Below, in pieces: positions 8,572-16,950 of a DNA stretch of 37,882 nt. The stretch comes from Clostridiales bacterium (GTDB lineage Bacteria; Bacillota; Clostridia; Peptostreptococcales; NVVX01), in the NCBI GenBank assembly GCA_021129775.1, contig JAJOKP010000052.1, positions 22,222 through 60,103 on the forward strand. The letters are read 5' to 3'. The notes under the pieces are model-generated. The model had not been told where the DNA came from, ran no database searches, and was given only the letters and a program-made list of their open reading frames with translations. Position 1 is the stretch's first letter, and every line of letters begins with the position of its first letter. A program made the position numbers and the translations under genes.

Positions 8572-9428
8572 ATCACCTCATCTCTATAGAAAACAGGTCC
8601 ATCTTTACATACTCTATAATTTTGCCACTCGCTGTCTTCACTCTTTTGAATTTTACACGTACAGACTAGACAAGCTCCTATTCCACACGCCATTCTTTCT
8701 TCCATTGAAAACTGCGCTTCTATTTCTTTTTCTTTCGCCCACTCATTTATTGCTTCAAGCATTGGTTTAGGACCGCATGCGTATATCATATCTGCTTTTG
8801 TCATATTTGTTTTAATTAAATCCATAACGTTTCCTTGTGGATATCGGGAAAAAGGCAGCGAATTTCGGGACAAGGGACGGCTCTCTCGGGACAGGGGACG
8901 GTTCTTTGTCTCGACTTTGGATTTGGACAAAGAACCGTCCCCTGTCCCATTTTCAATTGCTATATGTACTTTGTCAGCATATTTTTTAAATTCATCTGCA
9001 AGAATAGTTTCTGCATTAAAACCCAAGTAAACTGTTTTTTTGCCTTTAAGTTTTTTTACAAGCTCTAGCAAAGGTGGGCTACCAATCCCACCGCCTATTA
9101 TCAAATGATTCTCTATAGTGTCGTCAATGTCAAACCCATTCCCTAAAGGTCCCATTATAGCGATTTTCTCACCACTAAGCATTTTAACAAGTTCAGCAGT
9201 ACCTTTCCCTACTACAGCATATACTAAAGTTATTATACCTAGCTTCATATCGAGCTCACATATGCTTATTGGCCTAGGTAACAGCAAATCTCTCTGCTTA
9301 CAAAATAGATTTAAAAATTGACCCGCCTTTGCTTCTCTTGCAACTAATGGTGCTAAAATTATCATTTTATACGTGTTCTTAGCTATCTTCTTATTCTCCA
9401 TTATCTCTACTGCACGTTTCTCTTTCAC
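8562..9428 (-). CDS. pyrK: Dihydroorotate dehydrogenase B, electron transfer subunit, with a translated repeat insertion
   Basis: The FAD and [2Fe-2S] subunit that passes electrons from PyrD to NAD+. Visible parts are the flavin motif LPRPISIC (50-57), the NAD-binding IGGGIGSPPLLELV (111-124), and the cluster cysteines in MACGIGACLVCTC (C248, C253, C256, C258 region) plus C274. The start is a GTG at 9428 behind AGGAG. At 288 residues it is longer than the usual 250-260: about residues 161-195 are an extra segment with heptad-like copies NRPLSRE, SRPLSRN and SLPFSRY. This is encoded by the repeat element at 8845-8948, which lies in frame. The insert falls between the nucleotide-binding core and the following GNVMDL stretch, so the enzyme is probably still functional. 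Confidence 0.93.
   Translation of the reverse strand: MKEKRAVEIMENKKIAKNTYKMIILAPLVAREAKAGQFLNLFCKQRDLLLPRPISICELDMKLGIITLVYAVVGKGTAELVKMLSGEKIAIMGPLGNGFDIDDTIENHLIIGGGIGSPPLLELVKKLKGKKTVYLGFNAETILADEFKKYADKVHIAIENGTGDGSLSKSKVETKNRPLSRESRPLSRNSLPFSRYPQGNVMDLIKTNMTKADMIYACGPKPMLEAINEWAKEKEIEAQFSMEERMACGIGACLVCTCKIQKSEDSEWQNYRVCKDGPVFYRDEVIWE
8845..8948. repeat. Composite palindromic repeat element inside pyrK
   Basis: Three degenerate 21-bp direct repeats run head to tail (8845-8865, 8866-8886, 8887-8907); the last two agree at 18 of 21 bases. The third is also the left arm of a perfect 23-bp inverted repeat (8888-8910 with 8926-8948, 15-base loop). The core reads GGGACAGGGGACGGTTCTTT. The element is open through the pyrK frame on the minus strand. 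It resembles the palindromes at 20224-20252 and 20725-20759. Confidence 0.85.
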
Positions 9429-9443
9429 CGAACTCCTCTTTTC

Positions 9444-10367
9444 CTAAATCACACTCTGTATATCCGCTTTCATATCTAGCACTGCTTGTCTTGCTGCTTT
9501 ATCAAATTCATTTTCCGTAAATTCGTTTATATATTTCTGATTCTTATAAGCTGCAATTATCCCTCTTGATGAGTTTATAATGGCACCCAATCCATTTTTA
9601 TCAAATGCGCCTTTTAAGTCTTTAGCACTACCACCTTGCGCCCCATATCCTGGCACTAAAAAAAATACATTCTTAATGCTGCGCCTAAGTTCTGCTAATT
9701 GTTCTGGATAGGTTGCCCCTACTACAGCTCCAGTTGAACTATAACCTCTTTCACCAACTAATTCCTTTCCCCATTCACTTATTAAATCCGCTACTCTTTC
9801 ATACACTTTCCCACCTTTTATCTCCAAGTCCTGTATTTCTCCGCTTCCAGCATTTGAAGTTTTAAGTAGTATAAACAATCCCCTATTGAATCTTTTACAG
9901 TTTTCAATAAACGGTTCAATCGAGTCATGTCCCAGATACGGGCTGATTGTGATTGCATCTTCTTCATAAATTTTGACACTCTCCCCTCCAATATTTACTT
10001 CGCCAATATGACCATTTGAATATGCTTCTGCGGTAGATGCGATATCGCTTCTTTTTATATCCCCTATAACCAATAGTCCCTTTTGCTTCGCATACTTAAT
10101 CGTTTCAATATACGCCCTTATTCCTTCATGTCCGTATTGCTCATACATTGCTATTTGGGGTTTGACCGCTGGTATCAAATCATATGTTTCGTCCATTATT
10201 GCTTTATTAAACCTTAAAAATATTTCTGCCACAGCTTTCGGGGTTTTCTCGTGCCTTTCAAACTCTTCTACTTTAATGAATTCTGGTATAAAATCTAACC
10301 TCGGGTCTAATCCTACAACTGTAGGATTCTGTTTCTCTTCAATCTTGTTAATTAGTAAATCTATCAT
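9444..10367 (-). CDS. pyrF: Orotidine 5'-phosphate decarboxylase (type 2)
   Basis: Decarboxylates OMP to UMP, the last step of the pathway. The catalytic motif is DIKRSD in LLVIGDIKRSDIASTA, and the N-terminal NPTVVGLDPRLDFIP and the long SPYLGHDSIEPF stretch mark the longer type 2 subfamily of about 300 residues, against about 230-240 for the Bacillus type. I chose the ATG at 10367 (307 residues), which is preceded by GTGAGGTG; a GTG at 10379 in the same frame overlaps that ribosome binding site. It lies between pyrC (26-38 bp) and pyrK (15 bp), within the PyrR-controlled operon. Confidence 0.95.
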   Translation of the reverse strand: MIDLLINKIEEKQNPTVVGLDPRLDFIPEFIKVEEFERHEKTPKAVAEIFLRFNKAIMDETYDLIPAVKPQIAMYEQYGHEGIRAYIETIKYAKQKGLLVIGDIKRSDIASTAEAYSNGHIGEVNIGGESVKIYEEDAITISPYLGHDSIEPFIENCKRFNRGLFILLKTSNAGSGEIQDLEIKGGKVYERVADLISEWGKELVGERGYSSTGAVVGATYPEQLAELRRSIKNVFFLVPGYGAQGGSAKDLKGAFDKNGLGAIINSSRGIIAAYKNQKYINEFTENEFDKAARQAVLDMKADIQSVI

Positions 10368-10405
10368 ACAGCACCTCACTATTTTATTTTACTGCCCTCT
10401 TAATC

Positions 10406-11683
10406 TTAGCTATAGCTATATCTAATTTCTCCATTTACAATTGTATAAACCACTCTACCTTTTACTTCTCTACCGTGAAAAGGTGTGTTTTTGCTCTTAG
10501 ATACAAATTCATACTTGTTAATTTTGTATGACTCGTTTGGGTTAATAATAGTAATATTCGCCTTCTTCCCTACTGATAATTTAGGTTCGTCCATACCTAT
10601 AAGTTTTGCAGGGTTTATGCTCATTTTTTCGATCAGTTGTATGGGTGATAACACCCCTTTTTCAACCAATTCAGTCATGCATATTGACCACGCAGTTTCT
10701 AAGCCTACAATTCCAAAAGGAGCTTCACTGAATTTAACATTTTTTTCTTCGTCAGTATGTGGTGCATGATCGGTAGCAATTATGTCAACAGTACCATCTT
10801 TTAGCCCTTCTATTATTGCCTCAATATCTTCTTTGCCTCTTAGTGGTGGATTCATTTTTGCATTTGTTCCCCATATTTTCACTTCTTTATCTGTTAAAGT
10901 AAAATGATGTGGGCATACTTCTGCAGTAACTGGTTGATTCCTCTGTTTTGCCTCTCTCACTAATTCAACACTATTTTTAGAGCTAATATGGCATATGTGT
11001 AATTTCGCACCGATTTTACTAGCCAAATTTATGTCTCTACTAACAATATTGTCTTCAACAGTTCTTGATATACCTTCTATTCCTATTCCCTTTGCAACTA
11101 TCCCTTCGTGCATTGCTCCTCGCCCAACAATAGCATGATCTTCACAGTGAGACATAATAGGAATGTCTAACTCTTTTGCTTTAACCATAGCTTTTTTAAA
11201 CAGTTCAATATCCATTAACGTCTTTCCATCTTCACTTATAGCGCATATCCCCGCTCTATGCATTCCTTCAGCATCAGACATCTCTTGTCCATCTTGGTTT
11301 TTAGTAATACTTCCTATTACCTTCAAGTTAATAGTTTGTGTCTCACCTACTTTATTATTTATATATTCTACTACTTCGGCGTTATCTATGGCTGGTTTTG
11401 TATTAGGCATACAACATATTGTAGTAAAACCACCCTTTACAGCGCTCAGCGAACCAGTATTAATTGTTTCTTTATGTTCAAATCCTGGTTCTCTCAAATG
11501 TACATGTACATCAATCAACCCTGGTACTACCCACAAGTTCTCGGCATTGATTTCTTTATCTGCAATTATTTCTATACTCGCTTTCACTTCTGTAATTAGA
11601 CCATTTTCAATCAGAATATCCATCTGTCTATCTATATTGTTTAATGGATCAATTACTCTACCTGATTTAATTAGTATTTTCAA
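10406..11683 (-). CDS. pyrC: Dihydroorotase (type I)
   Basis: Closes carbamoyl-aspartate to dihydroorotate using a metal centre. The amidohydrolase motif DVHVHLREPG, which supplies two metal-binding histidines, is followed by FTTICCMPNTKP, MSHCED, HICHISS and the late ATDHAPH, all in the expected order. At 425 residues this is the long type I form of Gram-positives. The start codon is TTG (11681-11683) with an AGGAGA site 7 bases upstream, which may limit expression. It is the first gene of the pyr operon and lies directly after the attenuator. Genes for carbamoyl-phosphate synthase and aspartate carbamoyltransferase are not in the window. Confidence 0.96.
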   Translation of the reverse strand: MKILIKSGRVIDPLNNIDRQMDILIENGLITEVKASIEIIADKEINAENLWVVPGLIDVHVHLREPGFEHKETINTGSLSAVKGGFTTICCMPNTKPAIDNAEVVEYINNKVGETQTINLKVIGSITKNQDGQEMSDAEGMHRAGICAISEDGKTLMDIELFKKAMVKAKELDIPIMSHCEDHAIVGRGAMHEGIVAKGIGIEGISRTVEDNIVSRDINLASKIGAKLHICHISSKNSVELVREAKQRNQPVTAEVCPHHFTLTDKEVKIWGTNAKMNPPLRGKEDIEAIIEGLKDGTVDIIATDHAPHTDEEKNVKFSEAPFGIVGLETAWSICMTELVEKGVLSPIQLIEKMSINPAKLIGMDEPKLSVGKKANITIINPNESYKINKYEFVSKSKNTPFHGREVKGRVVYTIVNGEIRYSYS

Positions 11684-11722
11684 TGTACCATCTCCTAAGT
11701 TATTAATATGCCCAACTATTCC

Positions 11723-11775
11723 TCAAAAACAAAAGACAATAAATCAAGGTCTCAATAACCGTTGTTTATTGTCTT
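11723..11775 (-). terminator. Attenuator terminator of the pyr operon leader
   Basis: On the minus strand an 11-bp perfect stem, AAGACAATAAA with TTTATTGTCTT (11765-11775 and 11733-11743), is followed by a T-rich run (11723-11732). It lies about 40 bp before pyrC and downstream of a PyrR-type hairpin, as expected for UMP-dependent premature termination. Confidence 0.8.
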
Positions 11776-11849
11776 ATCATACGAATTTATGTTGCATATA
11801 ATACAACTTTTCCCATTAACAAATAAATAATTCATAATATTCATCATCA

Positions 11850-11871
11850 GTCCTTTCATGCCTCTCTGGAC
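11850..11871 (-). promoter_or_regulatory. pyrR binding site: PyrR-binding hairpin in the pyr leader
   Basis: The minus-strand RNA has GUCC, then AGAGAGGCAUGAAA, then GGAC. The CCAGAGAGGC block is the conserved PyrR recognition loop of Bacillus-type pyr leaders. With UMP or UTP bound, PyrR stabilises this hairpin, blocks the antiterminator and lets the terminator at 11723-11775 form. The site was recognised from memory of the consensus; pyrR itself is not in the window. Confidence 0.82.
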
Positions 11872-11901
11872 AAAGTTAAAGGTGGAAGATTTCTTTATTA
11901 T

Positions 11902-11930
11902 ATCTTAGCATAGCAGTGACGTAGTGTCAA
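11902..11930 (-). promoter_or_regulatory. Promoter of the pyr operon
   Basis: On the minus strand a perfect TTGACA (11925-11930), 17 bp, then TAAGAT (11902-11907) with an extended TGC just before it. Transcription would start near 11895, giving a leader of about 210 bases that contains the PyrR hairpin and the attenuator. The gap 11684-12048 is fully accounted for by this leader and the divergent promoter at 11972. Confidence 0.75.
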
Positions 11931-11971
11931 TTGAAGTTTAGATTATAATATTTTCATGTTTTTAGATTGTT

Positions 11972-12001
11972 TTGATTATTGCACCTCTTTTAGTATATAA
12001 T
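11972..12001 (+). promoter_or_regulatory. Probable promoter of the 12049-19331 operon
   Basis: TTGATT (11972-11977) and a perfect TATAAT (11996-12001) are 18 bp apart, about 48 bp before a gene with a perfect AGGAGG site. It is divergent from the pyr promoter about 40 bp away. Confidence 0.55.
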
Positions 12002-12048
12002 TAGTTTAGAACATTGCGTTTGAAGTAATTTTACTACAGGAGGTTATT

Positions 12049-15000
12049 ATGCCATCTCAATTAGAAACTCTAAGCCAGGAAATACTTTTGCAATTGCTTA
12101 CTTTAGAATCAAAAAAAACTATACAGATAGGTTCTCAACTAATTAGAAAACACATTAAGAACGAAAAAACTTCTGACACTGTTAATTCAATTCTTGCAGA
12201 TAACAATTATAGTTGTTCTATCGTATATACATTATGTGAAGATCTTTTACGTGAACTTTGGGGAAATTCCGCACCTAAAAAACCTCTTTATTACATGTAC
12301 CAATATTCGCTAAAAAAGTCTTTTCCTAGTTCTGTTGAAGTTGAACTAGATGCACAACTAAATGAGGGGTGCGAAATCTACTTGCATGTCCTTAGAATAG
12401 TTAGCGAATGGCAAAAAAAATCTAACGATAATACTTTACAAAGTAAATATCCAATACTTTTGCTCTCTTCTGAGGACGAAAAAAAATATCAAATAACTAG
12501 CGAATACGCAAAATTCACTTCTGCTTTTAATAATGATTTCCTGTATGAAATGATGAAATTAAATCAAGAGATTATAGGACATAATACACTAGACCATATC
12601 TGCGCTGTCCACTATATGTCGATTTTCATTGCTAAACAGCTTTCTGATTCTGGACTTCCAGTAGATTTGGGCAGAGTTTCAGGCGGTGCTGCAGGGCACG
12701 ATCTTGGAAAATACGGTTGTAGAACTTGGGAAAGCAACAGGGTTGCATATCTACACTACTTTTATACTGATTTATGGTTCAAAAAACATCATATTACATA
12801 CATAGGACATATAGCATTAAACCATTCCGTTTGGGATTTAGAATTGGACAACCTTTCAATAGAATCTCTTATTTTGATTTATTGTGATTTTAGGGTCAAA
12901 AATGTGAGAAATAATAAAATGCAAATATTTACGCTTGCAGATTCTTTTCAGGTCATTCTAGATAAGCTAGATAATGTCGACAAGAAGAAAGAGCTCCGTT
13001 ATATTAAAGTATATAATAAATTAAAAGACTATGAAGATTTCATGCTTGATATTGGTGTGGTAACAGATATTGATTTAAAGCCAGCACACTCTTTCGATAA
13101 AACCCCAAAATACTATTCACTTATGAAAGGAGCTGAAATTACCAAAAACCTAAAATATCTTGCCATTAGCCATAATGTCTACTTAATGAATAAGTTTAGA
13201 AATCGTTCATCTTTAAATGATATATTGGAAACAGCAAGGAGCGAAAAAAATTCAAAGGTACTTAGAGAATATTTAGATGTTTTTCAAGAATACTCTACTC
13301 ACTTTACTCCTGCTCAAAAAACAATCATTATAAATTTTCTCTACGATAATTTGATCCATCCAGAAGAAGACGTGAGAAGACAATGTGCAGAGCTAGTTGG
13401 AAAACTTATTGCTACTTTCGACGAAGACTACCGAAAAGAAATACCTAAAGATATGGCAATAATTAATAATATTGAAAGCAGTTCTGAGTTGCTAGACAAA
13501 TACCTCTATCTATTTATCACGCCTGATCATAAAATAATACCCACCCATAGAAATTGGATAGGGCATAGCATGAAAATTATGATTGCTTCACTTTTCTCAC
13601 ATTGCGAAAAACATCGCATAAAGCAGTATATTGATATTATTCTTAAGTATTACAATGAAGATGTTTTCCCTAAAACTGATATTAATCTATACCTTTTGGA
13701 TACTATTAAGTACATTCCTTTTGCTGAGCGATCATATTCTGTTAACGTTTTTTTTGATTACATCTTCCAAAGCCTTGACAGCTTCGAAATTCCATTAAAA
13801 ATTAGCGCTTTAGAGGAAATATATCACTTGATTGGATATGTTAAGGAGGGCTCTGCCATTTATAATAAAATTGTTTCTATTATAAAACATGTGTCTGATT
13901 CCGAATACTCACCAGTAAAAAATTATTTAAAAATTAAAATTGCACAGAGAATGTTTGATGAGAATCATCCAATCAACAAAAAATTAGATTTGCTCTATCA
14001 ACAAGATATGCTAAACAAATCTTCTCTTTTTTTGAGTAATCTAAAAAGCAACACAGACTGGATTGCGAAAAAAATACAGGTCGATATATTGTTAGATTAT
14101 TACCTCAAACACAATGAGACCGATGGACTGCACACTGCAATTCATTTTTGTAATCTCCTAAAAGTTAGCGCGCTCGAAAACGTGCGCAATAGAACTGGTA
14201 GAGCTTTAGTCAAAATAATACCAAATTTGCCTGTTGAGCAAAGAAATGATGTTGCCATAGAACTGTTAAGCTCACTAGAGATAGAAGGTTATCGTTTTGC
14301 GAAGTATATTCCCAATTATTTGGGACAAATCTTAGTATATTTACATCCTGTAGAACTTGATGAATTAATCAGTGATTTAATTGATAAATGCAAGTCTTCA
14401 AATATTCAAACGCTTTCTTTACTGCTTAAAACAATTGGGGTGTTTATCCCTAGCTATCCAAAATACAAAAAATTGTTCCTTGAAAAAGGCACTAAGTACC
14501 AAGACCGACTTAGTAGAATGCTAGGCGTTTTACTAAACGCTCTAGTGCACGACAATGTTCAAATTAGACAAATCGCTTTTAGTGTTATTGGTAAGGATGT
14601 TTTCGCATCCGCAACACTTTCGCCCGACGAAAAGTGTAATATTTATCAGTTAACTGCTAAAAAAATTCTTACACTGTTAACTGACGATAATGAAAACGAA
14701 CTTCTGTTTTTAACTAATTCAGCAAGCTTAAATCAAATATACAGATTTATTTCTGATTATTCCTTTGATAAGGGAGATATTAATCTTAAAATACCGTCCA
14801 AAATTGCTTTATTCCCTGGCACTTTTGATCCTTTTACCCTGTGCCACAAAAAAATAAGTACTGCCATCAGAGATTTTGGATTCGAAGTATTTATAGCTGT
14901 TGACGAATTTTCTTGGTCAAAACGCACCCAACCAAATACAATTAGAAAAAATATAATTAAAATGTCTATCGCAAATGAAATGGGTATTTTTCACTATCCT

Positions 15001-16935
15001 GAAGATTTTCCTACAAACATAGCTAATCCGTCTGACTTAAAACAACTTAAAGATAATTTTAAGGGTTCGTTGGTATATATTGTTGCAGGTAGTGATGTTG
15101 TACTAAATGCATCCGCATACAAAAAAGCAAAAAATGAATTCTCTATACACACATTTCCACATGTTATTTTTGACAGGCACGAAACAGGTTTCACCCCAAA
15201 TTATGAATCGCAATTGTCAAATTCTTTTAAAAAAATTAATGCTCCCATTTTAAGACTTAACCTCGCACCTCAGTTTGAGGAAATCAGTTCAACACAAATC
15301 AGAAAATATATTGACGAAGAAAGAGATATATCACAACTAATTGACCCTCTCGCACAAAGATACATTTATATCAATAATTTGTACAAAAAAGAACCACAAT
15401 ATAAAACGACACCTCACGCTATTTCAGTTGATATTGAAGTAATTGTTGAATATAGTGAAGAACTTACTTGCACCCTTGTAGATACGTTTCACCAACAATC
15501 ACAGGACGCCTATAATAAACTAAAGAGTTTTTTCAACAAGAGGCATGCAACAATAATAATAGTGAAAGATATTGCAGACAACAGAATTTTGGCTTATTCT
15601 TCTCTATATTGGGTTCCATATGACATGATTTATAGAACTTTTAAAGATATAGATACAAGCGATAGTATTAGGAGAAACAGTGTTGGGCGAATAGTTGCTT
15701 TAAGCGGCATTTTTTCGCTTAGTAATCCTTTGTTTGAAAATTCTTTGCAAGCTATAGTTACCGAGACTTTGTCATATTGCCTAAAAAATGATTATAGCTA
15801 TGCTGTATTCAATAGCCATATCCCTATGAAAGATGAGTCCGAACTGGTGGAATTGCTAACTCTCCACGGATTTCAAGAGCCTTATCAATCACAAAATATT
15901 AAATACAAAACCATGGTAGTTGAAATGAGCAATCCATGTACACTTAACCTTGATTTATCTACAATTATTAAGGAACCTTTCAATAATGACCCCGAAATTC
16001 GGGCTGTCATTAAGGCTAGTAGAAAAAAATTGCAAAATTCTCTTGCTAATTTGTTTCCTGGAAAATTGGTTTTGTCTTTCGATCGAAACGCTGTTGATGA
16101 TATCGTTGTAAAAAAAATATGTCGCCTTAATAATGTTCCGTACACCCCCTCAATACCAAGGGAAGCTGGCAACCTTATGTGTGTTCCCTATGGGAATATA
16201 TTACACAGAAAAATGGTGCCTAATACTATAACAAAAACATTGCATACCGAGAAAATGTTTGCTCCTGATATTAAAAGTTTTAGAATCGAAGCTCATCCAT
16301 ATTATTTGAGCTTGAAAAATCAGGTGCGCATGATTAAATCTTTTGACAGATCTATAATTCTTGTTGACGACCTAATGCACAAAGGATACCGTATGAAGGC
16401 TCTTTACCCTCTATTAGAATCTGAAAAAGTTAATGTAACAAAAGTTATATCGGGGATAATGTCTGGTCGGGGAAAGGAATTAATGGAAATTCAAAGCCGC
16501 GAGGTTGACTGTGCCTATTTCATTCCTAGACTAAAGTTATGGTTTAGCGAGCAGCTATTATATCCATTTATTGGTGGAGACGTTCTATGGAGGGGTGTTT
16601 ATCCAAATAAAAACTTGCTTCCCTCTATTAATTTAATACTGCCATATGACTCAGCACAATTTATTAAGGGAGCCTCGCCTGAAAGTATTTATAATCTATC
16701 TTTAACATCTTTAGAGAATTCTATTTCACTGTTAAAAATCATAGAACGAAGATACCAAAAGATTAATGAGCGTGTTCTGACTATATCGTCGCTTAGTGAA
16801 GTGTTTTTATTCCCTCGTTGTCCTGACCCAGGCAAGAACATGAGCTTTGATATGCATTTGAGCGCTTCTAATTATGTAGAAAACGACCTAGAGTTACTTA
16901 AAAGACTACAATATAGAGTCACTACTATAGACTAA
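12049..16935 (+). CDS. Giant multidomain protein: HD, helical repeats, NadD-like nucleotidyltransferase, GNAT-like and PRTase-like regions
   Basis: A 1628-residue cytosolic protein without signal peptide or membrane segments, starting at an ATG with an AGGAGG site. Residues about 175-290 form an HD domain: H183, H217-D218 (GHDLGK), H254/H259 and D280. Residues about 380-900 look like an all-helical, HEAT-like array. Residues 917-1112 match the NadD/cytidylyltransferase fold, with FPGTFDPFTLCH (922-933) and the closing motif ISSTQIR (1079-1085). The usual (H/T)xGH is here TLCH, with Cys for Gly. Residues about 1160-1285 resemble a GNAT acetyltransferase, ending in LHGFQ. Residues about 1300-1510 resemble a type I phosphoribosyltransferase, with IILVDDLMHKG at 1436-1446; its usual TG is changed. 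NadD beside an HD hydrolase (YqeK) is a known pairing; this architecture I do not recognise. Function unknown; NAD or nucleotide chemistry is inferred. Confidence 0.75.
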   Translation: MPSQLETLSQEILLQLLTLESKKTIQIGSQLIRKHIKNEKTSDTVNSILADNNYSCSIVYTLCEDLLRELWGNSAPKKPLYYMYQYSLKKSFPSSVEVELDAQLNEGCEIYLHVLRIVSEWQKKSNDNTLQSKYPILLLSSEDEKKYQITSEYAKFTSAFNNDFLYEMMKLNQEIIGHNTLDHICAVHYMSIFIAKQLSDSGLPVDLGRVSGGAAGHDLGKYGCRTWESNRVAYLHYFYTDLWFKKHHITYIGHIALNHSVWDLELDNLSIESLILIYCDFRVKNVRNNKMQIFTLADSFQVILDKLDNVDKKKELRYIKVYNKLKDYEDFMLDIGVVTDIDLKPAHSFDKTPKYYSLMKGAEITKNLKYLAISHNVYLMNKFRNRSSLNDILETARSEKNSKVLREYLDVFQEYSTHFTPAQKTIIINFLYDNLIHPEEDVRRQCAELVGKLIATFDEDYRKEIPKDMAIINNIESSSELLDKYLYLFITPDHKIIPTHRNWIGHSMKIMIASLFSHCEKHRIKQYIDIILKYYNEDVFPKTDINLYLLDTIKYIPFAERSYSVNVFFDYIFQSLDSFEIPLKISALEEIYHLIGYVKEGSAIYNKIVSIIKHVSDSEYSPVKNYLKIKIAQRMFDENHPINKKLDLLYQQDMLNKSSLFLSNLKSNTDWIAKKIQVDILLDYYLKHNETDGLHTAIHFCNLLKVSALENVRNRTGRALVKIIPNLPVEQRNDVAIELLSSLEIEGYRFAKYIPNYLGQILVYLHPVELDELISDLIDKCKSSNIQTLSLLLKTIGVFIPSYPKYKKLFLEKGTKYQDRLSRMLGVLLNALVHDNVQIRQIAFSVIGKDVFASATLSPDEKCNIYQLTAKKILTLLTDDNENELLFLTNSASLNQIYRFISDYSFDKGDINLKIPSKIALFPGTFDPFTLCHKKISTAIRDFGFEVFIAVDEFSWSKRTQPNTIRKNIIKMSIANEMGIFHYPEDFPTNIANPSDLKQLKDNFKGSLVYIVAGSDVVLNASAYKKAKNEFSIHTFPHVIFDRHETGFTPNYESQLSNSFKKINAPILRLNLAPQFEEISSTQIRKYIDEERDISQLIDPLAQRYIYINNLYKKEPQYKTTPHAISVDIEVIVEYSEELTCTLVDTFHQQSQDAYNKLKSFFNKRHATIIIVKDIADNRILAYSSLYWVPYDMIYRTFKDIDTSDSIRRNSVGRIVALSGIFSLSNPLFENSLQAIVTETLSYCLKNDYSYAVFNSHIPMKDESELVELLTLHGFQEPYQSQNIKYKTMVVEMSNPCTLNLDLSTIIKEPFNNDPEIRAVIKASRKKLQNSLANLFPGKLVLSFDRNAVDDIVVKKICRLNNVPYTPSIPREAGNLMCVPYGNILHRKMVPNTITKTLHTEKMFAPDIKSFRIEAHPYYLSLKNQVRMIKSFDRSIILVDDLMHKGYRMKALYPLLESEKVNVTKVISGIMSGRGKELMEIQSREVDCAYFIPRLKLWFSEQLLYPFIGGDVLWRGVYPNKNLLPSINLILPYDSAQFIKGASPESIYNLSLTSLENSISLLKIIERRYQKINERVLTISSLSEVFLFPRCPDPGKNMSFDMHLSASNYVENDLELLKRLQYRVTTID

Positions 16936-16950
16936 AAGGAGATTCCCCTT

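Noticed and set aside
7961-8770. 269-codon open frame on the + strand
   Set aside because: Antisense to pyrD and pyrK, which have clear motifs; no sign of its own translation.
11163-11801. 212-codon open frame on the + strand
   Set aside because: Antisense to pyrC and runs through the pyr leader terminator.
14994-15194. Small minus-strand frame inside the giant gene
   Set aside because: Antisense shadow of the NadD-like domain, without ribosome binding site or recognisable motif.
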